A stretch of DNA of 64,000 nt from Streptomyces cavernicola (GTDB lineage Bacteria; Actinomycetota; Actinomycetes; Streptomycetales; Streptomycetaceae): assembly GCF_029968035.1 (NCBI RefSeq), contig NZ_JASCIQ010000011.1, forward strand, positions 124,001-188,000, written 5' to 3'. Under the pieces are notes generated by a model that saw only the letters and a list, made by a program, of their open reading frames with translations, had not been told where the DNA came from and did not search any database. This document shows, in pieces, positions 52,241 through 61,191 of the stretch (position 1 is the stretch's first letter; every line of letters starts with the position of its first letter). The position numbers were made by a program, and so were the translations under genes.

Positions 52241-53227
52241 CTCAATGTCCGCCGCCTGCTCCTGCTCGCCGAGGTCGCCGAGCGCGGCTCGCTGACCGCC
52301 GCCGCCGCGGCGCTTTCCATGACGACCTCGGCTGCCTCCCAACAGATGTCCCAGCTTGAGCGCGAAGCCGGGCAGCCGCTGATCGAGCGGCTGCCCCGTG
52401 GTGTGCGCACGACCGCCGCCGGCGCGGCGCTGGCCGAGCGGGGCCGTGCCGTCCGCCGCGAACTCCAGGCCGCGGAGGCCGACTTGGAGGCCTTCGGGCA
52501 CCTGGACCGCGGGGTCGTGACGCTCGGGTCCTTCCCGACGGCCAGCGCCTCACTGCTCCCGCTGGCGCTGACCCGCTTCCGCCGGGCACACCCACAGGTG
52601 CGCACGGTCGTACGGGCGGGAGTCCTCGCCCAGCTGCGCGAGATGCTGCACACCGGCGAGGTGGAGCTGTCGCTGCTGTGGGACTACGACTGGAACCGCG
52701 TCGACGACGACCAGTTGACCCTCACTCCGCTGCTCGAGGACCCGACGGTGCTGGTCGTACCCACCAGTTCCCCGCTGGTCGACTCCGACCGCGTGCGACT
52801 CTCCGACCTGGCGGACCAGGAGTGGATCATTCGCGCCGAGAACCATCCGGTCGCCGACGTGCTGCGCCGCGCCTGCCGCCGGGCGGGCTTCGAGCCGCGC
52901 ATCGCCTATGCCTCCCACGACTACCAGGAGGCCCAGGCCATGGTCGCCGCCGGCCTCGGCCTGGCCCTCGCTCCCCGCCTCGCCTTGACCAACCGGCGCA
53001 GCGACGTACGTCTGCTTCCGCTGTCTCCCGAACCCGCGGCGCAGTCCGCACGGGAGCAGCCGGTCGGTGAGGCCGCCCCGATCCGTCGCATTCTGCTGGC
53101 CGGCTCGGCCCAGCGTGCCGCCACGCCCGCGGCGCAGGCCATGGCCCGTGTGCTGCACACCGTGGCGCGGGGCTTCACCGACCCCGGCTTGGACCGCTCT
53201 CAGCTGGGCGCGGTTCGGGCGCGCTGA
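52238..53227 (+). CDS. LysR family transcriptional regulator
   Basis: Regulator of 329 aa. The HTH is at about 5-60: VRRLLLLAEVAERGSLTAAAAALSMTTSAASQQMSQLEREAGQPLIERLPRGVRTTAAG, the standard LysR start. The C-terminal periplasmic-binding-protein-like effector domain follows (about 90-300) with VVTLGSFPTASASLLPLAL and IRAENHPVADVLRRACRRAGF. ATG at 52238. Divergent from the PrpF-MatC operon with a T-N11-A site between them. Probably activates that operon on binding a di- or tricarboxylate. Confidence 0.93.
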   Translation: MLNVRRLLLLAEVAERGSLTAAAAALSMTTSAASQQMSQLEREAGQPLIERLPRGVRTTAAGAALAERGRAVRRELQAAEADLEAFGHLDRGVVTLGSFPTASASLLPLALTRFRRAHPQVRTVVRAGVLAQLREMLHTGEVELSLLWDYDWNRVDDDQLTLTPLLEDPTVLVVPTSSPLVDSDRVRLSDLADQEWIIRAENHPVADVLRRACRRAGFEPRIAYASHDYQEAQAMVAAGLGLALAPRLALTNRRSDVRLLPLSPEPAAQSAREQPVGEAAPIRRILLAGSAQRAATPAAQAMARVLHTVARGFTDPGLDRSQLGAVRAR

Positions 53228-53338
53228 CGTATCGCGAGCGTTGCTTGATCGGCAGGGGAGGGGCGCCGCCTCCAAGGGGTGGTGCGCGGGGATCGATGTG
53301 TCCTACGGTGGAGCTGTTATATATATCGTCCCCTCGTC

Positions 53339-53374
53339 ATCGATGTGCTCGACGTGCTCGATGCCCTCGATGTG
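53339..53374. repeat. Four 9-bp repeats upstream of malonyl-CoA decarboxylase gene
   Basis: Four adjacent 9-bp units similar to CTCGATGTG (53339-53374) precede the decarboxylase gene. An unusually AT-rich GTTATATATATCG lies just before them (53318-53330) and may belong to the promoter. The repeats could be regulator contacts. Confidence 0.45.
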
Positions 53375-53401
53375 ATCCGGCAGCGCGCGGAAGGTGCGGA
53401 C

Positions 53402-54826
53402 ATGGAACGCCAAGACGGCTGGCTGCTGACCGACCTGTTCCAGGCGCTCGGGCGGCGGTGCGGCGCGGACCCGGCGGCCGGTGCGCCGCAGGACTCCCCG
53501 CTGAACCAGCTGCTCGCCGCCTGCGAGGTCCTGATGAGCGACGTGGGCGAGGCCTCCAGGCGCGCCGTCGCCGGGCGGGCCCTGGCCGCGTACGCCGCAC
53601 TCGACGACCGCGACAAGCTGACGTTCTTCACTCACGTCACCCACGTCTACGACGTCGACGCCGACCAGGTCCGCGCCGCCTTCCGGCGCTGGGAGGACGC
53701 CCGGAGCAGCGGGTCCCAGGGTGAACAGGAGCTGGTCCGGCTCTTCGACGTGGTCGAGCCGGCCCGCCAGCAGCTGCTCCGCCGGATGAACCACGCGCCC
53801 GACGCCACGCTCGCCCTCGTCGAGATGCGCGCCGACCTGCGCCGGATCATGCCCCAGCACCCCGAACTGCGGCCCCTCGACCACGACTTCCACCACCTGC
53901 TCACCTCCTGGTTCAACCGCGGCTTCCTGCGCATGGCGGAGGTCGCCCCGGACGCGCCGCAGGAGCTGCAACGGCATCTGATGCGGGGCGAGCGGGTGCA
54001 CCCGATGGCGAGCGCCGCCGAGCTCCGGCGCCGTCTGGAGCCCGAGGACCGCGCCGTCTACGCGTTCTTCCACCCGGCCACCGGCGACGTACCGCTGATC
54101 TTCGTGGAGGTCGCCCTGGTGCGCGGACTGCCGGACCGGATCGCCCCGCTCCTCGACCCCGGGCCCGCGCTCAGCCGGCAGGAGGCGGACACGGCGGCCC
54201 TTTACTCGATCAACAACGCGCTCGACGGCCTGGCCGGGGTCTCCTTCGGCAGCTTCCTCATCAAGCAGGTCATCGAGCAGGTGGGCGAGCGACTGCCCCA
54301 CCTGACGCAGTTCGCCACGCTCTCGCCCATCCCCGGATTCCGCCGCTGGCTTGCCGAGCAAGTCGAGCAGGACGAGCAAGCTGCGCGGGAGCCTGAACTG
54401 CGGGTGCTCGTCGAGGAGTTGGATTCCGTGGGCGGCCCGGAGGGCCTGGGGCGTCTCCGTGAGGGCGAGATCGAGCGGATACGGGCCCGGCTCCTGCCCG
54501 CCCTGGCCCGGTACATCGCGGTGGAGCGGCGCGAGGACGGGCGGCCGCTCGACCCCGTCGCCCGCTTCCACCTGGGCAACGGGGCGGCCGCCTGGCAGCT
54601 GAACTGGCCCGCGAACGACTCCGCCGAGGCCTGGGACCAGTCGTACGGCGCAATGATCAACTACCGCTACGAACCGGGGCAGTTGGAGCGCCGGCACGAG
54701 GAGTTCATCCGCCGCGGCACCGTGGCGATCGGCGGACCGCTGCGCGCTGCCTTCCCCGACGCCGTCCCCGGCCCGGGGGAGCACCCCGCCCCAAACCCCG
54801 CCCCAAACCCTGCCCCCAAACCCTGA
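53402..54826 (+). CDS. matA: Malonyl-CoA decarboxylase
   Basis: Enzyme of 474 aa of the malonyl-CoA decarboxylase family, which converts malonyl-CoA to acetyl-CoA and CO2. The GCN5-like catalytic half is clear: YSINNALDGLAGVSFGSFLIKQV with catalytic Ser281, FATLSPIPGFRRWL, and ARFHLGNGA with catalytic His390, then NYRYEPGQLERRHEEF. The N-terminal helical domain (about 1-190) is also present. ATG at 53402 has GGAAGG upstream. The C-terminal 15 residues are a short Pro/Ala/Asn repeat. Next gene is a malonyl-CoA synthetase, so together they turn malonate into acetyl-CoA. The MatC-like carrier 3 kb away completes the pathway by inference. Confidence 0.93.
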   Translation: MERQDGWLLTDLFQALGRRCGADPAAGAPQDSPLNQLLAACEVLMSDVGEASRRAVAGRALAAYAALDDRDKLTFFTHVTHVYDVDADQVRAAFRRWEDARSSGSQGEQELVRLFDVVEPARQQLLRRMNHAPDATLALVEMRADLRRIMPQHPELRPLDHDFHHLLTSWFNRGFLRMAEVAPDAPQELQRHLMRGERVHPMASAAELRRRLEPEDRAVYAFFHPATGDVPLIFVEVALVRGLPDRIAPLLDPGPALSRQEADTAALYSINNALDGLAGVSFGSFLIKQVIEQVGERLPHLTQFATLSPIPGFRRWLAEQVEQDEQAAREPELRVLVEELDSVGGPEGLGRLREGEIERIRARLLPALARYIAVERREDGRPLDPVARFHLGNGAAAWQLNWPANDSAEAWDQSYGAMINYRYEPGQLERRHEEFIRRGTVAIGGPLRAAFPDAVPGPGEHPAPNPAPNPAPKP

Positions 54827-54902
54827 GGCACACCCCGCAGAGCACCCCGAAGCACAGCCCCCAGCACAGCTCGCAGCGCACGATGTGAGAGGAACACTCC
54901 CG

Positions 54903-56429
54903 ATGGCACCACCCTTCAGGACCATCCACCGGTCCTTCGCCGCGCAGGCGGAACAGCAGCCGGACAAGGCGCTCTTCGAGCTGCCCGATGGGCGGGAGAT
55001 CACCTACCGGGAGACGGCGCGGACCGTGCGGCGGATCGCCGCCCGGCTCGTCGCCGACGGCGTCACCCCCGGCGACCGGGTCGCCGCGCAGGTCGACAAG
55101 TCCCCTGAGGCCATCGCCCTGTATCTGGCGACCCTGCAGATCGGCGGAGTCTTCCTGCCGCTCAACACCGCGTACACCGGGGCGGAGATGGAGTACTTCA
55201 TCGGCGACGCCGGGCCGCGGGTCCTCGTCTGCTCCCCGGGCCGGCAGGCCGACCACGCGCACCGCGCGGGCGCGGACCTCGTCGTCGAGACCCTCGGCAC
55301 CAAGGGCGACGGCACCCTCCTGGACGGCGACGGCCAGTACGACCAGGTCGTCGACTCCGCCGCCGACGACCCGGCCGCGATCCTCTACACCTCCGGCACC
55401 ACCGGCCGCTCCAAGGGTGCGGTGCTCACCCACGGCAACCTCGCCTCCAACTGCCAGGCCCTCCTTGACTCCTGGCAGTTCACCGCCGAGGACCGGCTCG
55501 TCCACGCCCTGCCGATCTTCCACGTCCACGGGCTCTTCGTCGCCGCGAACATGACCTTGGCCGCCGGCGCCTCCATGTACTTCCTGCCGAAGTTCGACGT
55601 CGACACGGTCGTGGACCTGCTGCCCCGGGCCACGGTCCTCATGGGCGTGCCCACCTTCTACACCCGGCTGCTGCAGCACGACCGGCTCACCCCGCAGAGC
55701 TGCGCCGCGACGCGGCTCTTCGTCTCCGGCTCGGCCCCGCTGCTCGCGAGCGACCACCAGGCCTTCGAGGCCCGCACCGGCCACGCCATCCTCGAGCGCT
55801 ACGGCATGACCGAGACCGGCATGAACACCACCAACCCGTACGAGGGCGGCCCCCGCAAACCCGGCACCGTGGGCAAGCCCCTGCCCGGCACCGAGATCCG
55901 GGTCGTCGACGAGAAGACCGGAGCGGCACTGCCGGACGGCGAGGTCGGCAGCATCGAGGTCCGCGGCCCCAACGTCTTCGCCGGCTACTGGCAGATGCCC
56001 GAGAAGACCGCCGCCGAGTTCCGCGAGGACGGCTTCTTCATCACCGGCGACCTGGGCCGTATCGACGAGGACGGCTACCTCTGCATCGTCGGCCGCGGCA
56101 AGGACCTGGTGATCTCCGGCGGCTACAACGTCTACCCCAAGGAGATCGAGGAGCTCCTCGACGCCCACCCGGCGGTCCTGGAGTCCGCCGTGATCGGCGT
56201 GCCGCACCCGGACTTCGGCGAGACGGTCGTCGCCGTCGTCGTACCCGCGCCGGGCCAGGAGCCCCGGGAGGCCGAGCTGCTCGACTTCATCGCCGGCGAC
56301 CTCGCCCGCTTCAAGCACCCCCGTGCCGTACGCGTCGTGGAAGCACTGCCGCGCAACGTCATGGGCAAGGTCCAGAAGGCCGAACTCCGCAAGCAGTACG
56401 CCGAGTTGTTCGTGAACTCGGACGCCTGA
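54903..56429 (+). CDS. matB: Malonyl-CoA synthetase (acyl-CoA ligase)
   Basis: AMP-forming ligase of 508 aa that joins malonate to CoA. Seen: the P-loop-like YTSGTTGRSKGAVLTHGNL (about 161-179), HALPIFHVHGLFVAANMTLAAG (about 203-224), characteristic of MatB, YGMTETGMNT (A5 motif), and GRGKDLVISGGYNVYPKEIEE with the catalytic region, ending in the C-terminal Lys of NVMGKVQKAELRK. ATG at 54903 follows AGAGGAAC. It is 76 bp downstream of malonyl-CoA decarboxylase and surely cotranscribed. The substrate assignment rests on the decarboxylase context and the HALPIFHVHGLFVA motif. Confidence 0.9.
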   Translation: MAPPFRTIHRSFAAQAEQQPDKALFELPDGREITYRETARTVRRIAARLVADGVTPGDRVAAQVDKSPEAIALYLATLQIGGVFLPLNTAYTGAEMEYFIGDAGPRVLVCSPGRQADHAHRAGADLVVETLGTKGDGTLLDGDGQYDQVVDSAADDPAAILYTSGTTGRSKGAVLTHGNLASNCQALLDSWQFTAEDRLVHALPIFHVHGLFVAANMTLAAGASMYFLPKFDVDTVVDLLPRATVLMGVPTFYTRLLQHDRLTPQSCAATRLFVSGSAPLLASDHQAFEARTGHAILERYGMTETGMNTTNPYEGGPRKPGTVGKPLPGTEIRVVDEKTGAALPDGEVGSIEVRGPNVFAGYWQMPEKTAAEFREDGFFITGDLGRIDEDGYLCIVGRGKDLVISGGYNVYPKEIEELLDAHPAVLESAVIGVPHPDFGETVVAVVVPAPGQEPREAELLDFIAGDLARFKHPRAVRVVEALPRNVMGKVQKAELRKQYAELFVNSDA

Positions 56430-56499
56430 CCCCCGCGAGGGCGGGTCCGGAGCGACGGGGCGGGGCCGGTCGCCAGGGCGGTGGGGGCGCCGGGCTCGT

Positions 56500-56515
56500 T
56501 AGGGTCGTTCCTGTG
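56500..56515 (+). promoter_or_regulatory. Leaderless promoter -10 TAGGGT before AsnC gene
   Basis: TAGGGT at 56500-56505 runs seven bases to the GTG at 56513. Confidence 0.5.
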
Positions 56516-57577
56516 ACGCACCCCGTACCGGCCTCCCGGACCGCATCCGCCGCCCCGTCCGCGCGCCCCTCCACGCACCCGAGCGTGCCCGACCGTGTGC
56601 CCGCCGGGCCGTTGGAGGGGCTCGACCGGCGGATCGTCGCCGCGTTGCAGATCGACGGGCGGGCCTCGTGGCGGCGGATCGCGGCGGCCCTCGGCGAGCC
56701 CGAGCGGAAGGTGGCGCGACGCGGCCTTCGCCTCCTCGAAAGCGGGGACGTCGCCGTGCGCGGCCTCGTCATGCGGGGCGAGACGGTGATCCTGCGGATG
56801 ACCTGCCGGCCGGGCACGGTGCGGGACGCGGCCGTGGCGGCGGCCCGGCGCGCGGACTGCATCTTCTCGTACGCCCTTGCCGGTCCCGTCGACTGCGTGG
56901 CCGAACTGCAGTGTCCGCCGGGCCGGTTGGCGCCGCTGATGCTGGACGAGGTGCCGGCGCTTCCGGGCCTCGTCTCGCAGAGCGTGTCCCCGGTGCTGCG
57001 GTACTTCCGCACCGTGCACGAGTGGGCGCCGGGGATCCTCGACGCCGCCGAGGTCGAGGCGCTCGGCGGGCCGTCCGGGACCGTGGGCGAACCCGCTCCG
57101 CCGGACGTCGAGGTCGGCCCGGAGGAGCTGGCGATCCTGGGGGCGCTCGCCGAGGACGGGCGGCGCACGTACGAGGACCTGGCGGCCGTGGCCGGGGTCT
57201 CGGTGGCGACGGCGCGGCGCCGGGTGGAGACGCTGACGCGGGAGGGCGTCGTGAGCATCCGGGCCGCGGTCGAGCCCGCTCTGCTCGGCCTGCCGGTCGA
57301 GGCGCTGCTGTGGCTCAAGGTCAGGCCCGAGGAGGTCGAGCGGGTGGGCCGGCTGCTCGTCGAGTCGCCGCTCGTGCGGTACGCGGCGGTCGTGATGGGG
57401 GAGCACCAGCTCCTGGTCGACGTGACGCAGCCGTCGAAGGCCGCACTGCACGCGTTCCTCACGGCCTCGCCGTGGGTGCGGCACGTGGAGGCCGTGCAGT
57501 CCCATCTGGTCGTCGAGTCCTTCAAGCGCAGCGGGGTCGAGTTCCCCGGCGGCAGCCGCGAGGATCGCGGCGACTGA
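56513..57577 (+). CDS. Double Lrp/AsnC family transcriptional regulator
   Basis: Regulator of 354 aa made of two AsnC units in tandem. The first HTH is LDRRIVAALQIDGRASWRRIAAALGEPERKVARRGLRLLESG (about 37-78) and its sensor half reads VILRMTCRPGTVRDAAVAAAR. The second HTH is ELAILGALAEDGRRTYEDLAAVAGVSVATARRRVETLTREG (about 203-243), followed by the RAM-like VEALLWLKVRPEEVERVGRLLVESPLVRYAAVVMGEHQLLVD. Single AsnC proteins are half this length, so it is a fused pair. GTG at 56513 is leaderless-type. It precedes an amidase and transporter and probably responds to an amino acid or amide derived from them. Confidence 0.9.
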   Translation: MTHPVPASRTASAAPSARPSTHPSVPDRVPAGPLEGLDRRIVAALQIDGRASWRRIAAALGEPERKVARRGLRLLESGDVAVRGLVMRGETVILRMTCRPGTVRDAAVAAARRADCIFSYALAGPVDCVAELQCPPGRLAPLMLDEVPALPGLVSQSVSPVLRYFRTVHEWAPGILDAAEVEALGGPSGTVGEPAPPDVEVGPEELAILGALAEDGRRTYEDLAAVAGVSVATARRRVETLTREGVVSIRAAVEPALLGLPVEALLWLKVRPEEVERVGRLLVESPLVRYAAVVMGEHQLLVDVTQPSKAALHAFLTASPWVRHVEAVQSHLVVESFKRSGVEFPGGSREDRGD

Positions 57578-57742
57578 AAAATTCATCGTTGCCAATCTGA
57601 CGTCTTAAAACTTCATCGATCCCTGACCATTGACTGAAACGGTCAACGGCTTCAGTGTGGTGGCTCACACGCGTCGTGCTTCCGGCTTCGACCGGCTCAC
57701 TGTGGCGACGACGCCCTTCGTGCCTGCTGCCCAAGGAATGCC
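57578..57742. promoter_or_regulatory. AT-rich intergenic region, probable Lrp/AsnC target
   Basis: 165 bp between the AsnC gene and the amidase. It is AT-rich and holds TTGAC(N7)GTCAA (57629-57645), the imperfect direct repeats AAATTCATCG and AACTTCATCG (57588-57597 and 57609-57618) and TGAAACGGTCAACGGCTTCA inverted (57634-57653). These could be AsnC-type binding sites. Confidence 0.45.
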
Positions 57743-59239
57743 ATGCCGAATGCCATGCCCGTTTCCCCCGGCCCCGTCGTCACCGGCCCTGTCGAATCCG
57801 CGGCATCCGAATCCGCTGTGTCCGGCCAGGGCGAGATCTGCGCGCTCGACGCCGTCGACCTCGCGGCCCGGATCCGCCGCGGCGGACTCTCGGCCCGCGA
57901 GGTCGTCCAGGCCCACCTCGACCGCATCGAGCGCCACAACCCGGCCGTGAACGCGATCGTCACCCTGGACCCGGAGGGTGCGCTCGCCGCGGCGGCCGAG
58001 GCCGACGAACGGCAGGCGCGCGGCGCGGAGTTGGGCCCGCTGCACGGCCTGCCCATCGCCTTCAAGGACACCCACGCCACCCGCGGCATGCGCACCACCC
58101 ACGGCTCGCCGCTCTTCGCCGAGCACGTCCCGTACGAGGACGAACTCCTCGTCCAGCGCATCCAGGGCGCGGGCGCGATCCGCATCGGCAAGACCAACGT
58201 CCCCGAGTTCGCGGCCGGTTCGCACACCTTCAACCCCGTCTTCGGCGCGACCCGCAACCCGTACGACCTGACGCGCTCCGCGGGCGGCAGCAGTGGCGGG
58301 GCGGCGGCCGCGCTCGCCGCCGGGTTCCAGCCGCTCGCCGACGGCAGCGACATGGGCGGCTCGCTGCGCAACCCGGCGTCGTTCTGCAACGTCGTCGGGT
58401 TGCGACCCACCCCCGGCCGCGTTCCCTCGCACCCCGGCGGCAACCTCTGGGACACCATGGGCGTCGCCGGTCCCATGGGCCGCACGGTCGCGGACGCCGC
58501 GCTGCTGCTCTCCGTCATGGCCGGGCCCGACCCGCGCGTGCCGATCTCCCTCGACGAGCCGGGCGCCGGCTTCCGCGCCCCGCTCGCCCGCGACCTCACC
58601 GGCCTTCGCGTCGCGTACGCCCCCGACCTCGGCGGCCGGGTCCCTGTCGACCGCGACGTCCGCGAGGTCGTCGAGCGCCAGGTGCGGGTCTTCGAGGACC
58701 TCGGCTGCCATGTCACCGAGGACTGCCCCGACCTGGACGGCGCCGAGGAGGTGTTCCGTACGCTGCGCGCCCAGGAGTTCCACCACGGTCTCGGCGCGCT
58801 GCTCGACAGCCACCGCGACTCCCTCAAGCCCAGCCTCGTCTGGAACATCGAGGAGGGGCGCCGCCTCACCGGCGCCGACCTCGTCCGCGCCCGCAACGGG
58901 CACGCCCGCATCCACCTCGCCGCCACCGCCTTCTTCCAGCGGTACGACGTGCTGATCGCCCCCGTCAGCCAGGTCACCCCGTTCGCCGTCGAGTCGGAGT
59001 ACCCCACCGGCATCGACGGGGAGCCGCAGCACACCTACCTCGACTGGATGCGCTCCGCGTACTTCGTCACCGTCCTGGGCGCACCCGCCCTCTCCGTCCC
59101 TGCCGGCTTCACTCAAGCCGGGCTTCCCGTCGGCCTGCAGATCGTGGGCCCGCCCCGCGCCGAGAGGACCGTGCTCGCCACCGGCGCCGCCTACGAGGCC
59201 GCCACCGGGCACGGACGCCGTCGCCCCTCCCTTCCGTAG
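57743..59239 (+). CDS. Amidase signature family protein
   Basis: Hydrolase of 498 aa that cleaves C-N bonds of amides. The catalytic triad is complete: Lys108 in AFKDTHATRG, the cis-Ser in SAGGSSGGAAAA (about 183-184) and the nucleophile Ser207 in GSDMGGSLR. The fold continues to LPVGLQIVGPPRAERTVLA. The first 30 residues are Pro/Ser/Ala-rich and not conserved, but ATG at 57743 is the only good start, after AAGGAAT. It lies in one direction with DUF3311 and a sodium symporter, so the imported amide or its product is probably hydrolysed here. The substrate is unknown. Confidence 0.92.
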   Translation: MPNAMPVSPGPVVTGPVESAASESAVSGQGEICALDAVDLAARIRRGGLSAREVVQAHLDRIERHNPAVNAIVTLDPEGALAAAAEADERQARGAELGPLHGLPIAFKDTHATRGMRTTHGSPLFAEHVPYEDELLVQRIQGAGAIRIGKTNVPEFAAGSHTFNPVFGATRNPYDLTRSAGGSSGGAAAALAAGFQPLADGSDMGGSLRNPASFCNVVGLRPTPGRVPSHPGGNLWDTMGVAGPMGRTVADAALLLSVMAGPDPRVPISLDEPGAGFRAPLARDLTGLRVAYAPDLGGRVPVDRDVREVVERQVRVFEDLGCHVTEDCPDLDGAEEVFRTLRAQEFHHGLGALLDSHRDSLKPSLVWNIEEGRRLTGADLVRARNGHARIHLAATAFFQRYDVLIAPVSQVTPFAVESEYPTGIDGEPQHTYLDWMRSAYFVTVLGAPALSVPAGFTQAGLPVGLQIVGPPRAERTVLATGAAYEAATGHGRRRPSLP

Positions 59240-59273
59240 CCGTCAGCAGCAGCTGTTAGCCGTTGGAGCCCCG

Positions 59274-59525
59274 ATGAGATCACCGCATGTGCTCTGGGCC
59301 GTCGTGCCCGTAGTGGCTTTCCTCAGCACCCCCTTCCTGCCCTTCGTCAACGGCCCGCACCTGTGGCTCGGCATCCCCTCCGTCCTCGCCTGGTGCCTGT
59401 TCTGGACGGCGGGCACGACCGTGTCCCTCGCGCTCGTCGAGCACTTCGTCCACCACGCGGACGAGGCCGAGGACGGGGACGACGACCGTGCGGCGCGTGA
59501 CGCGTACGAGGAGGTCGCCGCGTGA
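59274..59525 (+). CDS. DUF3311 small membrane protein
   Basis: Protein of 83 aa with two helices: VLWAVVPVVAFLSTPFLPF (about 6-24) and LWLGIPSVLAWCLFWTAGTTVSLALVEHF (about 30-58), then an acidic cytoplasmic tail (EDGDDDRAAR). DUF3311 proteins are the small partners of sodium:solute symporters in many actinobacteria, always just upstream as here. ATG at 59274, after GGAG, overlaps the next gene at its stop (GTGA). The role is presumably in assembly or activity of the transporter. Confidence 0.87.
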   Translation: MRSPHVLWAVVPVVAFLSTPFLPFVNGPHLWLGIPSVLAWCLFWTAGTTVSLALVEHFVHHADEAEDGDDDRAARDAYEEVAA

Positions 59526-60949
59526 ACACCACCATGGCCATCACCCTCGTCGGCATCGTCACCATCGCCGTCGTCGGCATGACCGGACGCCGGCCGAGCC
59601 GCGGGGAGTTCGGTGAATGGACCGTGGGGAAGCGCAAGTTCTCCACCTTCACCACCTGGTTCCTGCAGGCCGGCGAGGCCTTCACGACCTTCAGCTTCCT
59701 CGGTCTCGCGGGCATCGCCTTCGGTGGCGGAGTCGCCGCGGCCTTCGCCCTCTGCTACCTCTCGATCAACTTCACCCTCCAGTACTTCACCACGCCCCGG
59801 ATGCGTGAACTGGGCCGCATGGGCGGCTACTTGACCCAGGCCGACTACTTCACGGACCGCTTCCGCAGCCCACTGCTCGGCAAGGTCGTCGCCGTCGTCG
59901 GCGCCGTGTTCCTGCTGCCGTACCTGCAGCTGCAGATCACCGGGCTCGGCCTGATCGTGCAGCTCGCCACCGGCAGCCGCACCGGCGGCAACCTCAGCAT
60001 GGTGCTCGCCACCGTCCTGACCGTCGGCTTCGTCCTGTGGTCCGGGATCCGCGGCATCGCCCGCGTCGCCTACCTCAAGGACGCCCTGATGATCGTCGGG
60101 CTCGTGGTCCTGATCGTCGGCGTGGCGCTGTCCGTGAACGGCGGCATCGGCGGCCTCTTCGAGACCGTACGGGACAGCAACCCCAGTCTCCTGACGCTCC
60201 ATCAAGAAGGCTACGACGCCACCTTCTTCGTCACCGCCGTCATCATCTCCGGCCTCGGCGGCGGCCTCGGCACCCTGCCCCACCTGTGGCCGCCGGTCCT
60301 TGCCGCAGGCAGCGGACGCGCACTGCGCAAGAACGCGGTCTGGCTGCCGCTCTACCAGATCGCCCTCGGCATCCCCGTGATCGTCGGATTCGCCGGGGTC
60401 CTCCTCGTCGACAAGGGCTCCGCCCCGAACGCCGTCGCCCTGACCCTCGCGGGCCAGACCCTGCCCGGCTGGCTCGTCGGCGTCGTCGCGGTCGCCGCCG
60501 CCTCGGCCGCGATGGTGCCGTCCGCCGCCATCGTCGTGGGCATCTCCAGCCTGCTGTCCCGCAACCTGCTCAGCGCCGGCAACGAACGCACGCAGCTGCG
60601 CACCAACCACCTCTGCGTGATCGGCGCCGCGTCCCTCGCCCTCGTCCTCGGCCTGACCCGGCCCGGACTCCTCTCCGACCTGCTCCTGCTCACGTACGGA
60701 GGCCTGACCCAGCTCGCCCCGGCGATCGTCATGGGCCTGGCCAGGAAGGTCCGCGTGGACGCGGTGCCCGTACTGCTGGGCATCCTGACCGGAGTCGGCG
60801 TCCTGATCTGGCTCACCTTCGGCAGCGTGGACGTCGGCACCTTCGACACCGGCCTCATCGCCCTCATCCTGAACGTGGCGGTCACGGCCGTCGCCCAGCT
60901 CCTTACACGGTCCGGCTCCACCGCTCCGGTACCGGCCGAGGCGAACTGA
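59522..60949 (+). CDS. Sodium:solute symporter family protein
   Basis: Transporter of 475 aa with about twelve helices of the SSS family. Seen: KRKFSTFTTWFLQAGEAFTTFSFLGLAGIAFGGG (about 37-70), the GEF..F..LG motif region of helix 2-3, GGYLTQADYFTDRF (about 102-115) and ITGLGLIVQLATGSR. GTG at 59522 overlaps DUF3311 (GTGA). Sodium-coupled uptake of an amino acid, carboxylate or amide; the neighbouring amidase suggests an amide or its acid product. Ends before a hairpin at 61028-61060. Confidence 0.9.
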   Translation: MNTTMAITLVGIVTIAVVGMTGRRPSRGEFGEWTVGKRKFSTFTTWFLQAGEAFTTFSFLGLAGIAFGGGVAAAFALCYLSINFTLQYFTTPRMRELGRMGGYLTQADYFTDRFRSPLLGKVVAVVGAVFLLPYLQLQITGLGLIVQLATGSRTGGNLSMVLATVLTVGFVLWSGIRGIARVAYLKDALMIVGLVVLIVGVALSVNGGIGGLFETVRDSNPSLLTLHQEGYDATFFVTAVIISGLGGGLGTLPHLWPPVLAAGSGRALRKNAVWLPLYQIALGIPVIVGFAGVLLVDKGSAPNAVALTLAGQTLPGWLVGVVAVAAASAAMVPSAAIVVGISSLLSRNLLSAGNERTQLRTNHLCVIGAASLALVLGLTRPGLLSDLLLLTYGGLTQLAPAIVMGLARKVRVDAVPVLLGILTGVGVLIWLTFGSVDVGTFDTGLIALILNVAVTAVAQLLTRSGSTAPVPAEAN

Positions 60950-60977
60950 ACTACCGCCGGGCGGCCGTCGGTGGCTG

Positions 60978-61060
60978 TTCCCCTCCCCGCCCCTTCCCGA
61001 AAGTCCTGCCGGACGGGCCTCCTCAATCGCCGGAGGGGCTCAAATTGAGCCCCTCCGGCG
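60978..61060. repeat. Third copy of the dispersed intergenic repeat
   Basis: This copy repeats the blocks found at 17.7-18.0 kb (CCCTCCCCGCCCCTTCCCG, GAAAGTCCTGC, CCTCAATCGCCGGA). It sits past the symporter gene and its right half forms the hairpin described next. Confidence 0.7.
61028..61060. terminator. Perfect 16-bp hairpin after symporter gene
   Basis: CGCCGGAGGGGCTCAA (61028-61043) pairs perfectly with TTGAGCCCCTCCGGCG (61045-61060) around one A. It is the best terminator after the amidase-symporter operon. Confidence 0.7.
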
Positions 61061-61191
61061 TCGCCCCGCACTGACACCGGTCGGGAGGCGAACCGGCCCG
61101 AAAGGGTGCACCGTGTTTTGTGGCCGGGGACAGTGGGAACCCGGCCGAAGGCTCCAGAGCCGTCCCCTGTGCGTCAAGGAACGGTACGAAC

